From: Roseiarcus sp963829505
GTDB lineage: Bacteria; Pseudomonadota; Alphaproteobacteria; Rhizobiales; Beijerinckiaceae
Direction: 5' to 3'
Length of the DNA stretch: 64,000 nucleotides
NCBI GenBank assembly: GCA_963829505.1
Contig: CAWHIL010000003.1
Coordinates: 1,550,001 to 1,614,000, forward strand
Part shown: piece by piece, positions 34,464 through 43,364 of the stretch
Layout: each line of letters opens with the position of its first letter
How positions within the stretch are numbered: position 1 is the first letter of the stretch
Made by a program: the position numbers and the translations under genes
The notes under the pieces: model-generated
Databases searched by the model: none
What the model was told of the DNA's origin: nothing
What the model saw: the letters and a program-made list of their open reading frames with translations, nothing else

Positions 34464-34515
34464 GCCGCTTTGGTCGTCTGCGGAAGGGCCTCGCTTCGCT
34501 CAAAGGCTCGTTCCG

Positions 34516-36716
34516 CTACGGCGGCAGGTCGCCTTCGGGAAGTTCCGCCTCGGCCGAGTTGTCGAGCCGCGTCGCATCGAAGCCGGCGCTGAACGTGTAG
34601 GCGCCCGGCGCGATCCGCCAGCGGCGATGCGGCTCGTCGAAGGTCGCGATGAGGCGCGGGTCGACGGCGATCGTGACCCGGCGCGTCTCGCCGGGAGCAA
34701 GCTCGACCCGGCCGAATCCCGCAAGCCGCAAGCCCACTCCCGAGCCGTCGGGGCCGGTGACGTAGATTTGCGGAACCGCAGCCCCCGCCCGCGCGCCTGT
34801 GTTCGTCACGTCGAGCGCAGCCTCGGCGTGCGCGCCGTCGACGACGACGGCGAGGTCGCCGAGCGTGAACGTCGTGTAGGCGAGCCCGAAGCCGAACGGG
34901 AACAGCGGCGTCTCGCCTCTTTGCGCGAACCACCGATAGCCGACCGCGGCGCCTTCGCCATAGGTCACGGCGACGGGCCGCGCGATCCGGCGAAAGCCGG
35001 CGCCGCCGCCAATTTTCGGGCGCGGCAGTTGGGCCTCGGCCGCCGGGAAGGTCATCGGCAGCCGGCCCGACGGATTGACGCCCCCTACGAGAATGTCGGC
35101 GATCGCCTCTCCCCCTTCCTGCCCCGGATACCAGGCCTCCAGCACCGCGGCGGTCCTCACGAGCCACGGCATCATGACCGGGCCACCGGTTTCGAGGACG
35201 ACGACGGTGCGCGGATTGGCGCGCGCAATTGCGTCGATGAGCGGGTCCTGGCCCTTTGGCAGGCTGAGGCTCGGCGCGTCGTCGCCTTCGGTCAGATACT
35301 GATCGGCAAAGACGATCGCCACATCGGCCGAAGCCGCCTTTGCGGCGGCGCGCGCTGCATCGGCGCCGTCGTCATAGTCGACAATCGTCTGCGGCAGGCG
35401 CCGGCGCAACGCCTCGAGCGGCGAGCCCGGATCGAAGATCATGTCGCGGCCCGTTCCCTCCGGCTGCTTCAGGGCAATCCCGCCTCTTGGAACGACCTGC
35501 GAGGACCCGCCGCCCGAAGGGACGCCCTTGTCAGCGTGCGCGCCGATGACGAGCACATGGCGTAACGTTGAGGCGAGCGGCAGAAGGCCGTCGTTGCGCA
35601 GGAGGACCGCGCCCTCTTGCTCGATCTTCCGCGCCGTCTCCTCGGCCGACGGCCGGTCCGTCGCAGCAGCCGTGGCGCCCTCACCGAGACCGCAGGCGAA
35701 GATCGAGGTGAGGATGCGCCGCGCCATGTCGTCGAGCCGCGCCTGGGGCGCATGGCCGGCGTCGATCTCATGGCCCAACGCCGCGAAATAGGGCCGCGCG
35801 TCGGCTTCCTCGCCCGATTCCTGGTCGAGCCCGGCAAGCGCCGCCGGAGCGGTCGAGGCAACGGCGCCCCAGTCGGAGAGAACGAAGCCCCGAAAACCCC
35901 AGTCGCCCTTGAGCACGTCGCCGAGAAGCCACGAATTTTCGCAGGCATGAACGCCGTTGACGGCGTTATAGGCGCACATGACCGCGCCCGGCCTGCCCCG
36001 CTCGACGGCGATCTCGAACGCCAGAAGATCGGACTCGCGCGCCGCCGCCCTGTCGATCCGCACGTCGATCCGCTTTCGGTCGCTCTCCTGATCGTTGAGG
36101 GCGAAATGCTTGACGGTCGAGATCACGCGCTCGCTTTGCACGCCCGCGATCGTCGCGCCCGCCATGAGGCCGGTCAGCAGCGGGTCTTCGGAAAAATATT
36201 CAAACGTCCGGCCGCCGCGCGGGTCCCGGATCAGGTTCGCCGTTCCCCCGAGCAGGACGTTGAACCCCTTTCGCCCCGCCTCGGCGCCGACGCTCTCCCC
36301 CTGGCGGCGCGCGAGCGCCAGATCGAAGGTCGCCGCGAGCGCCGGATCGGACGGCATGGCGGTGGCCGTGTCGCCGCCGCGGATCTCGCCCGGATTGGCG
36401 ACGCCGAGTTCCGCGTCGGTCTCCTGCAGGGCCGGGACGCCGAGCCGCGGGACGCCCGGCACGAAGCCCGCCGAGCCGAGCGCGCCGGCGGGCTTCGCTT
36501 TTCCCTGGACGGCGCCCCGAGGACGCCGTGGACGAGCGCAAGCTTCTCGGCTTGCGTCATCGCCGCGAGGGCGGCGTCAGCGCGCCTTGCGCCATCGCCC
36601 CCGGGATCGCCGCAGGGCGCGTTCCCGCCGGCCGCGGCCGAACCCGCAAGCGACGCGAGCGCGAGCACGGCCAGCGAAAGCGCGCGCTTCTGGCGCGAAC
36701 CAGCGAACCTCGTCAT
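34516..36716 (-). pseudogene. GH3 beta-glucosidase, split by a -1 frameshift near its N terminus
   Basis: The gene begins at 36716 with a signal peptide (LAVLALASLAGSAAAG) and MTQAEKLALVHGVLG, then the frame changes near 36515-36518. The remaining 648 residues read GVPRLGVPALQETDAELGVA, KHFALNDQESDRKRIDVR and GFVLSDWGAV, where the Asp is the GH3 nucleophile, followed by the GH3 C-terminal and fibronectin-III-like domains. Adding one G to the GGGG run restores VLGGAVQGKAKPAGALGSAG. The full protein would be about 730 residues, exported, cleaving beta-glucosides. The lesion lies in GGCGCCCCGA, identical to that in the anti-sigma gene. Confidence 0.85.
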
Positions 36717-36875
36717 GGGTCGTTTGATACACAAATTTTCGGCTGCATTCTGTCCGGTCCGCCGGCGCGAAGGCGATTGCGTCCGATCGGCGGCCGGGAA
36801 CCCACGCGCCGCGGCGCGCGTTCACAGGCGGTCGTTTCGCGTTGAGCTGGGGAGCCTCGTCGAGATGCGCTTAAG

Positions 36876-38363
36876 GTGACGACGGATTCGAACCTTCAGC
36901 CGCCAGAGCGTTCGCCGCCTCGCGAGCCCGGTCGAAGCCCCGGAATCGTCGAAACCCTGATCCCGGCCCGGCTCGAGCGCCTGCCGTGGGGACGGTTCCA
37001 CGTCCTCGTCATCGCGGCGCTCGGAATCACCTGGATTCTCGACGGGCTCGAAGTGACGCTCGCCGGCTCGGTCGCCGGCGCCCTGAAGGCGAGCCCGGCG
37101 CTGCATTTCTCCGACGCCGCCGTCGGCTTCTCCGCCAGCGCCTATCTTTCCGGCGCGGTCATCGGCGCGCTCGGTTTCGGCTGGCTGACCGACCGCCTCG
37201 GACGCAAGACGCTCTTCTTCACCACCATCGCGGTCTATCTCGTCGCGACCGCGCTGACAGGGGCGGCGTGGAGTTCCGCCTCGTTCTATCTCTTCCGCTT
37301 CATCACCGGGGCCGGCATCGGCGGGGAGTATTCCGCGGTCAATTCGACCATCCAGGAGCTCATTCCCGCCCGCTATCGCGGCCGCCTCGACCTCATGGTC
37401 AACGGCAGCTTCTGGCTCGGGGCGGCGCTCGGCGCGCTCGTCGCGGTGGGGCTTCTCAACCCGGTCCTGTTCTCGCCCGAGGTCGGCTGGCGCCTCGCCT
37501 TCCTGACCGGCGCGGCGATCGGCCTCGTCGTGTTCTTCATGCGGATGTGGATTCCGGAGAGCCCGCGCTGGCTCGCCATTCACGGCCGCGAGCCGGAGGG
37601 CGAAACGGTCGTGGCCGGGATCGAGCAGCGCTTCCGCGACGCGGGCGCGAGCCTCGTCGACGTTGCGCCGGAGAAGGCGATCCGGCTTCGCTCGCGCACC
37701 CACACGCCGCTCTCCGAGGCGTTCACGGCGCTCTTCTTCACGTTTCGCCTGAGGTCGCTGGTCGGACTGGCGCTGATGGCGGCGCAGGCCTTCTTCTACA
37801 ACGCGATCTTCTTCACCTACGCGCTTGTTCTGACGACCTTCTACGGCGTTGCTGCGAGCGACGTCGGCTGGTACATCCTCCCCTTCGCCGCCGGCAATTT
37901 CCTCGGCCCCGTGGCGCTCGGGCCGCTCTTCGACACAATCGGCAGGCGGCCGATGATCGTGGCGACCTACGCGCTCTCCGGCGTCCTGCTCATCGTCGTC
38001 GGCCTCGCCTTCGAGCGCGGCCTCCTCTCGGCCATGGGACAGACGATCGGCTGGATGATCGTCTTCTTCTTCGCCTCGCCTGCGGCGAGCGCGGCCTATC
38101 TCACCGTCAGCGAGACTTTCCCGATCGAGATCCGGGCTCTGACGATCGCGATCTTCTACGCCATCGGTACCGGGCTCGGCGGCGTCGCAGCGCCGGCGAT
38201 CTTCGGCTCGCTGATCGGCGGCGGCTCGCGCGCGAGCGTTTTTGCGGGCTACGCCTTCGCCGCCGTCCTCATGCTCGCCGCAGCGGCCGTGGCGGCGCTC
38301 TTTGCGGTCGCCGCCGAGCGCCGGCCGCTCGAGGAAGTGGCGCGGCCTCTATCGGCGGCCTGA
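36876..38363 (+). CDS. MFS metabolite-proton symporter
   Basis: A 495-residue MFS protein beginning at a GTG. Helix 1 has GITWILDGLEVTLAGSVAGAL, with the Asp-Gly-x-Glu pattern of the aromatic-acid and sugar symporter groups; FGWLTDRLGRKTLFF is the MFS loop 2-3 motif and RFITGAGIGGEYSAVNST the helix 4-5 region, followed by PARYRGRLDLMVNG. About 12 helices are visible. The substrate is probably an organic acid or sugar. It is divergent from the GH3 gene (159 bases apart), so it could import sugars released by that enzyme; this is inference only. Confidence 0.85.
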   Translation: MTTDSNLQPPERSPPREPGRSPGIVETLIPARLERLPWGRFHVLVIAALGITWILDGLEVTLAGSVAGALKASPALHFSDAAVGFSASAYLSGAVIGALGFGWLTDRLGRKTLFFTTIAVYLVATALTGAAWSSASFYLFRFITGAGIGGEYSAVNSTIQELIPARYRGRLDLMVNGSFWLGAALGALVAVGLLNPVLFSPEVGWRLAFLTGAAIGLVVFFMRMWIPESPRWLAIHGREPEGETVVAGIEQRFRDAGASLVDVAPEKAIRLRSRTHTPLSEAFTALFFTFRLRSLVGLALMAAQAFFYNAIFFTYALVLTTFYGVAASDVGWYILPFAAGNFLGPVALGPLFDTIGRRPMIVATYALSGVLLIVVGLAFERGLLSAMGQTIGWMIVFFFASPAASAAYLTVSETFPIEIRALTIAIFYAIGTGLGGVAAPAIFGSLIGGGSRASVFAGYAFAAVLMLAAAAVAALFAVAAERRPLEEVARPLSAA

Positions 38364-38544
38364 AATCGCGGACATATTGTTGACGCGGTTACCTCTCAAG
38401 CCTGCTCGCGACGGGCGGCTCCGCGGCAACCTGCCACGCGAGCCGGATCGCTTCCGGCAACTAAGTACAATCCCTGATTGCGGGGCAGATGCAGTTTACG
38501 GTTAATATTCACCTGCCAACTTGCGTGTGTAGGAGTTGACGGCC

Positions 38545-38808
38545 ATGGGGATCTCGCCCGACACGAAGCAGCCGTCGAAAGCGTTTCCTGCTCCGCCGCC
38601 CCCTCCCAAGCGGACAGCTGCGGTTTCCGCGGCCCCGGCTTTGCCCGAAGGAGGAAAGGCGCCGACCGCGTCCTCAGCCGACGCGGTTTCGCCAGAGGAA
38701 GGCGCCGCGCTCATCCGCGCATTCCTCAAGATCAGGCAGCGCGAAGTGCGGACCGCCCTGATCGAACTCGCGCTCAGCCTCGGGACAACCAACCGCCCCG
38801 CGTCCTGA
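38545..38808 (+). CDS. Small Pro/Ala-rich hypothetical protein
   Basis: An 87-residue protein. The N-terminal half is disordered and Pro-rich (KAFPAPPPPPKRTAAVSAAP); the C-terminal 40 residues form one likely amphipathic helix (SPEEGAALIRAFLKIRQREV onward to ALSLG). The ATG at 38545 follows TAGGAG at 11 bases; a TTG at 38536 would be too close to that site. It resembles small Rhizobiales-specific proteins of unknown function. The 180-base gap upstream has TTGTTGACGCGG and AT-rich stretches and may hold its promoter. Confidence 0.6.
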   Translation: MGISPDTKQPSKAFPAPPPPPKRTAAVSAAPALPEGGKAPTASSADAVSPEEGAALIRAFLKIRQREVRTALIELALSLGTTNRPAS

Positions 38809-38904
38809 CCCAGGGCTGGCGCGGAGCGATCCCGGGCTCGCGGGCGCCGCGCGGCGCCCTGGCTGGCCGCCTGTAGCGCCGCGCGCGCTTCATCGACCGT
38901 TCCC

Positions 38905-39083
38905 GTAACTGCCAAGCACCCCACCGAGGGCCTCGTCCTGAGGAGCGGCGCCGCAGGCGACGCGTCTCGAAGGACGCTCCAGCGGATACGTCCGGCCCAG
39001 TCTGGAACGTCCTTCGAGACGCCTGCTTCGCAGGCTCCTCAGGACGAGGTCAGTGTTTGGATCGGCCCCACCTTGGCAGTTAC
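38905..39083. repeat. MITE-like element with 12-base terminal inverted repeats, copy 1
   Basis: It begins with GTAACTGCCAAG (38905-38916) and ends with the complement CTTGGCAGTTAC (39072-39083). Inside is the CCTCGTCCTGAGGAGC REP palindrome (38931-39050). A nearly identical copy is at 50795-50991, and single ends occur at 50774-50785 and 62139-62150. It carries no gene. It overlaps the out-of-frame extension of the frameshifted anti-sigma gene. Confidence 0.85.
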
Positions 39084-39103
39084 CCGTTCCCGAAGATCGG
39101 GCG

Positions 39104-39840
39104 CTACGGCCCGACCGGAATGAGCTTGCCGACGAAGACCGGCGCCCCGACGGCTTGCCGTCGGGCGAACCGCCCGGAGGCTCGACGGTGACGGCGTAGG
39201 TCGCCCCCTCGACGATTGCGCGGTCGTAAGATCCAAGGCTCGCGCCGCGTCGCGCCTCGTCGATCACCCCGAGCGACTTCGGCGGCCCGAGCCGCGGGTC
39301 GATGATCCAGAGTTCGTACGACTTGCCCGGTGGGGGAGAAGCGGCGAGCGGGCTGACCGAAAACTCCTGTCGGTCGAGATCGACCGTCACCTCGAAGGCT
39401 GGCGAGGCTGCGTCCTTCTGCAGGATCGCCACATATTGCCTCGGCGCCGACGAACGCCCGGTCTCGCGCACGGCGAGCCCGACGGCGAGGAGCGCCGCGA
39501 CCGAGGATGCGGCGATCGCCGCCGTGCGCCAGCGCGCCGCGCGCCGCCGCCATTCGGCGACCGCGTGATCCGGCTCACGCGCGGTCGCGGAAGCAGCGGC
39601 GGACGCGGGCGCGAGGGGACGCGCAGTTCTTATCCGCGCCTCGATCGCGGGAAGAAAGTCCGCCGCCGGCTCGATCGGCGCCGCGGCCTCGGCGAGCGGG
39701 GCGAGGCGCGCCTCCCAGGCGCGGATCGCGGCGTCGAGGTCGGCCTCGCTGAGCCGGCGCGCGGCGAGCGTCGCCCGCTCGCCCGGCGACAGCGTGCCGA
39801 GCGCGTATTCGGCGGCGGCGAGATCGTCGTCGGGCGTCAT
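39104..39840 (-). CDS. Anti-sigma factor (RskA family), frameshifted in its last codons
   Basis: A membrane anti-sigma factor. Residues 1 to about 60 form the zinc-free anti-sigma domain (DDDLAAAEYALGTLSPGERA), a single membrane helix follows (TAAIAASSVAALLAVGLAV), then the periplasmic RskA domain (KSYELWIIDPRLGPPKSLGVID, YAVTVEPPGGSPDGKPSG). Relatives end with a PVFVGKLIPVGP-like segment, present here in the next frame. Adding one G at 39145-39148 restores it. As written, the frame runs on through a repeat to 38890. The start overlaps the sigma-factor stop (ATGA), so the pair is coupled. Confidence 0.85.
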
Positions 39841-40412
39841 GACTCGAGACACGTCCTCAAGCTTGCGAGGCTGCGGCGCAGCCATGTCTTGATCGTCGCG
39901 ACCGGCGCGCCGAAGCGCTTCGCCAGCGCTTCCCGGCTCGCGCCGCGATAATAGGCGAAGAGCAGGATGGCGCGCTTCTCTTCGTCCAGTCCCTTGAGGC
40001 ACTCGATGAGGGCCTGAAGGCCCTCAGCCGTGTCGCGGGCGGCGAGCGGATCGACCGGTTCGGCCTGCGGCTCAAAGCCTTCGGGCATGTCCTCGAGCGA
40101 CGCCGGGCGCGGCCGGCGCGCCTCGTCGAGCGCGCGGTTGCGGGCGATCGTCGCCATCCATGCGAGCGCCGAGCCTCGCGCCGGATCGAAGTCGCCTGCC
40201 TTTTCCCAGACGCGCACGTAGGCGTCCTGCAGAGCCTCGGCGGCCGTGTCCGCGGGCAGGATGCGCATGACGACGCCGTTGAGGCGGCCGGCGGTCAGCC
40301 GGTAGAGCGCGGCGAAGGCCGCTTCGTCGCGCCCGGCGACGCGCGCGAGCAGGCCGGCGAGATCGCTCTCCCCGGCCGCCGCGTTCCCGCCGGCGCGAAG
40401 CCCTGACGTCAT
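39837..40412 (-). CDS. ECF RNA polymerase sigma factor (SigK-like group)
   Basis: A 191-residue ECF sigma factor. Region 2 covers about residues 20-90 (FAALYRLTAGRLNGVVMRIL, LQDAYVRVWEKAGDFDPARG, ALAWMATIARNRALDEAR); region 4 covers about 125-185 (KRAILLFAYYRGASREALAK and APVATIKTWLRRSLASLR). The start MTSGLRAGGN at 40412 is favoured, as the upstream in-frame extension lies inside a REP. It forms an operon with the RskA-type anti-sigma factor, and a fasciclin gene lies just upstream on the same strand, as in the mycobacterial SigK/MPT70-MPT83 locus. Confidence 0.92.
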   Translation of the reverse strand: MTSGLRAGGNAAAGESDLAGLLARVAGRDEAAFAALYRLTAGRLNGVVMRILPADTAAEALQDAYVRVWEKAGDFDPARGSALAWMATIARNRALDEARRPRPASLEDMPEGFEPQAEPVDPLAARDTAEGLQALIECLKGLDEEKRAILLFAYYRGASREALAKRFGAPVATIKTWLRRSLASLRTCLES

Positions 40413-40446
40413 GCCCCATCCTAGAGCGTACGGCCCCCTGCCGGAA

Positions 40447-40559
40447 CCGTCATTGCGAGCGACCCCCGGATCAAGTCCGGGGGGAAGCAATCCATCTTGC
40501 CGACAGATGAGCGTCCGACCTTCTGGATTGCTTCGTCGCTTCGCTCCTCGCAACGACGG
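40447..40559. repeat. REP palindrome, CGTCATTGCGAG family, with nested palindrome
   Basis: The outer arms are CCGTCATTGCGAG and CTCGCAACGACGG, the inner arms AAGCAATCCA and TGGATTGCTTC. The left arm is interrupted at 40463-40483 by a palindrome with arms CCCCCGG and CCGGGGG, the same sequence that lies at 23894-23914. Confidence 0.85.
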
Positions 40560-40582
40560 TTCCTTGGCGACCCTCGCCCGCC

Positions 40583-41134
40583 TCAGCCCGGCAGCAGGAC
40601 CTTGTTGATGACCTGAATGACGCCGTTCGACTGCATCACGTTCGAGATCGTCACCTCGGCCTTGTCGCCCTTGCCGTCGATGACCCAGATGCGGCCGTTC
40701 ATGCGCTCGAACGTCAGATCCTCGCCCTGAACGGTCTTTAGCATCGCCTTGCCGCCGCCCTGCCGGATGAGCCCGTCGATGTCGGCGGCCGTCAGGCGGC
40801 CGGGAACGACGTGATAGGTCAGGACCGCGGTCAGTTGCGCCTTGTTCTCGGGCTTGAGCAGGCTCTCGACCGTGCCTGCGGGCAGGCGGGCGAAAGCCTC
40901 GTTGGTCGGGGCGAAAACGGTGAACGGCCCCGCCCCTTCGAGCGTATCGACGAGTTCCGCGGCCTTGACCGCGGCGACGAGCGTCGTGTGGTCCTTCGAA
41001 TGGACCGCGTTCTCGATGATGTTGCGGCTCGCATACATCGGCGCGCCGCCGACCATTGGGTCGGCGATGGCGGGAGCGGCGAAGGCGACGCCGGCGGCAA
41101 GCGCGGCCGCGACAAGTGAAATCCTCGCGTTCAT
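40583..41134 (-). CDS. Secreted fasciclin (FAS1) domain protein
   Basis: A 183-residue exported protein. The signal peptide ends around residue 24 (AFAAPAIA); one FAS1 domain follows. H1 is TLVAAVKAAELVDTLEGAGPFTVFAPTNEAF, the YH motif is VLTYHVVPG, and H2 is SNGVIQVINKVLLPG. FAS1 proteins mediate adhesion or matrix binding. It lies upstream of the ECF sigma/anti-sigma pair on the same strand, and this arrangement suggests it may be under their control. The upstream region 41135-41339 has no other gene. Confidence 0.93.
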   Translation of the reverse strand: MNARISLVAAALAAGVAFAAPAIADPMVGGAPMYASRNIIENAVHSKDHTTLVAAVKAAELVDTLEGAGPFTVFAPTNEAFARLPAGTVESLLKPENKAQLTAVLTYHVVPGRLTAADIDGLIRQGGGKAMLKTVQGEDLTFERMNGRIWVIDGKGDKAEVTISNVMQSNGVIQVINKVLLPG

Positions 41135-41339
41135 GGGATGTCCTTCCGGGTTCGAGCCGATCTCGCGATCGGCGCAGAACCGTTACGGACAGAACCCGCG
41201 CGGGTTTCAGCGGCTATCCCGGAAATGTGCGTTCGGCGGCCATTCAGACTTGATCGTTGCGGTTGTGATGCCGTAACGTCCGCTCACGTGGAATCGCGGC
41301 CGGGCCCTCGGCGAAGGCGAACTCGAGGCTGGGGACGAG

Positions 41340-41855
41340 ATGAGCAAATCCAAAGTCCGCGTCGGCGCGACCTGGGGCATGGCGTTTGCGGGCGGAATGG
41401 CCCTCATGGCCGGCGCCGCCCAGGCGCAGAGCTATAACTGGTCATTCACCGGGGAATTGCCTGACACGACGGCCGGAAGCGGCGCGCTCTACGTCACCGG
41501 CGGGTTCATCACCTCGTTCACCGGCACTTTCGACGGAAGCACGATCTCAAACCTGATGGACCCGAATACCTTCTACGGCAACGACAACGCATTCCCACTG
41601 AGCGGTTTGGGAGTGGCGTTCATGCTTGCCAACGGGTGGGAGTTCAATCTCTCCGTCGGAGGCGACGGCGTCGTCCTGGATACTTATCTCGCATACAACC
41701 CCAACAGCGACCCCGCCCAGGGCTACGGCACGTTCGCGGCGACCCCGGCGGGTGTGCCGGAGCCCGGCACCTGGAGTTTGCTCGGCGTCGGCGCAGCCGG
41801 CCTCATCGCCGTCCGCCGTCTCCGCCGGAAAAGCCCCGCGCTCGCCGCCGCATGA
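41340..41855 (+). CDS. PEP-CTERM sorting-domain protein 1
   Basis: A 171-residue exported protein with a signal peptide (about residues 1-29, ending AAQAQ) and a C-terminal PEP-CTERM tail: VPEPGTWSLLGVGAAGLIAV followed by RRLRRK. The tail directs cleavage by an exosortase and attachment or release at the surface. The middle is Gly/Ser/Thr-rich, strand-like and without Cys. Its stop overlaps the start of an AMP-forming ligase (ATGA). No exosortase gene is in the window, so one must lie elsewhere if the tail is functional. Confidence 0.88.
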   Translation: MSKSKVRVGATWGMAFAGGMALMAGAAQAQSYNWSFTGELPDTTAGSGALYVTGGFITSFTGTFDGSTISNLMDPNTFYGNDNAFPLSGLGVAFMLANGWEFNLSVGGDGVVLDTYLAYNPNSDPAQGYGTFAATPAGVPEPGTWSLLGVGAAGLIAVRRLRRKSPALAAA

Positions 41856-43300
41856 ACGTCACCGAGCCGCTCCGGCGGCTCGCGCTGACGACGCCCGACC
41901 GCCCCGCGCTCATCGGGCCTGACGACACGATCCTCGACTACGAGGCGCTCGACGCGCTGATCGACCTCGTCGGCCTCGAGGCCGAACGCCGCGGCCTTGT
42001 CGCCGGCGACGCCGTGGGGCTCGACATCGCCGGCCTCGATTCTTTCCGCGCATTGGTCGTCGCGCTCGGCCTCGCCCGCCGCGGCGTCGCCACAGCGACC
42101 CCGCAAGCCGGCGGCCTCAAGCTCAGCCTTCTCGGCGGCGGCGAGCCGACGCCGCCCCCCGGATCGCCCCGCGCGCGCCAGCCGGTCGAACGGCTCGATC
42201 GCTTCTGGGACGGGATGGCGGCGGGACGGAGCGACATCCCGACCGGGCCGATCCATTCCGATCCGGCGGCGCCCTTCCGCATCTTCTCGTCCTCCGGCAC
42301 GACCGGGCGCCCGAAACTCATGCTGGTCGATCACGCCATGATGGCGCGGCGGACCTATGACGCGTGGACCGCGACGGTTCCCGTTTCTCCCGTGCACGCG
42401 CCGGCGGTCGCGCTCAACACGACCTGGGGCATGACCCAGGCGCTGCGCACGCTGTGGGCCGGCGGCGCGCTCGTCCTCTCGCACACCGCGGCGCTGCATG
42501 CGGCTGTGCTGCGCCACGGCGTGACCTCGATCGCCTGCGCGCCGGTGGTGCTCGCCGAGATCCTGGCCGCCATGCCGCCCGAAGCCCCGCCCCCGCCGAC
42601 GCTGCAACGGGTCGAAGTCAGCGGCAGCGCGCTTCCCATGAGACTGCGCCGCCAGGCCGAGGCACGGCTGTGCCCGATCCTCGTCAACCATGTCGGCTCG
42701 GCCGAGGCGGGCGGCATCGCCTCCGCCCCCTTCGCCCTTCTCGACGCAACACCGGGCGCGGCGGGCTACCTGCATCCGGGCGTGCGCGCCGAGGCGGTCG
42801 ACGAAACGCACCGGCCGCTGCCGCCGGGCGAGCATGGGCTCCTGAGGGTGCGCGCAACAGGCCCGGTCTCGGGCTACCTCAACGACCCCATCGCGACCGC
42901 CGAGCAGTTCCGCGACGGCTGGTTCTATCCCGGCGATCTCGGCGCCGTGACCGCCGACGGGCTTCTCATCCTCAGCGGCCGGGCGAGCGAGGTGATCAAC
43001 GCCGGCGGCGTCAAGGTTGCGCCCTCGGTCATCGAGCAGGCGCTCGACGAGCGGCGGGAAGTGGCCGAAGCCGCCGCCTTCGGGGCGCCCGACGCCGACG
43101 GAATCATCCGCATCTGGGCGGCGGTCGTGGCGAACGAACCGCTCGACCTCGCGGCCCTCGCCGCGCACCTCAAAGGTCGCCTGGGCGAGAGCGCCCCGCG
43201 CCTCTTCCAGGTGTCGAGCCTGCCGCGCACCGGCAACGGCAAGGTGCTGCGCGGCGTGCTCAGCGACATGGCCCTCCGCCACGCCGCCAAGGCTCATTGA
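41852..43300 (+). CDS. AMP-forming acyl-CoA synthetase/ligase
   Basis: A 482-residue ANL-superfamily enzyme that would activate a carboxylic acid with ATP. Motifs: FRIFSSSGTTGRPKLMLVDH (P-loop A3) near residue 140, LVNHVGSAEAGGIAS (A5), FRDGWFYPGDLGAV (A7), LSGRASEVINAGGVKVAPSVIE (A8), and the catalytic Lys in LPRTGNGKVLRG (A10). The substrate acid cannot be read. The ATG overlaps the TGA of the PEP-CTERM gene, so translation is coupled. AMP-ligases are known partners of exosortase loci, which makes this coupling meaningful, but membership in that specific family is not proven. Confidence 0.88.
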   Translation: MNVTEPLRRLALTTPDRPALIGPDDTILDYEALDALIDLVGLEAERRGLVAGDAVGLDIAGLDSFRALVVALGLARRGVATATPQAGGLKLSLLGGGEPTPPPGSPRARQPVERLDRFWDGMAAGRSDIPTGPIHSDPAAPFRIFSSSGTTGRPKLMLVDHAMMARRTYDAWTATVPVSPVHAPAVALNTTWGMTQALRTLWAGGALVLSHTAALHAAVLRHGVTSIACAPVVLAEILAAMPPEAPPPPTLQRVEVSGSALPMRLRRQAEARLCPILVNHVGSAEAGGIASAPFALLDATPGAAGYLHPGVRAEAVDETHRPLPPGEHGLLRVRATGPVSGYLNDPIATAEQFRDGWFYPGDLGAVTADGLLILSGRASEVINAGGVKVAPSVIEQALDERREVAEAAAFGAPDADGIIRIWAAVVANEPLDLAALAAHLKGRLGESAPRLFQVSSLPRTGNGKVLRGVLSDMALRHAAKAH

Positions 43301-43364
43301 CCCCGCACGGCGGCTTGAAACGCCGCCCGCGGGGTCGCCCGCTTTGTCGTCGGGATCGTCGCGA

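Noticed and set aside
36885..36900. GGTTCGAATCC on the minus strand, like the T-loop of a tRNA
   Set aside because: The flanking bases do not form a T-stem or an acceptor stem, and the site lies at the start of the MFS coding sequence (codons for TTDSNL).
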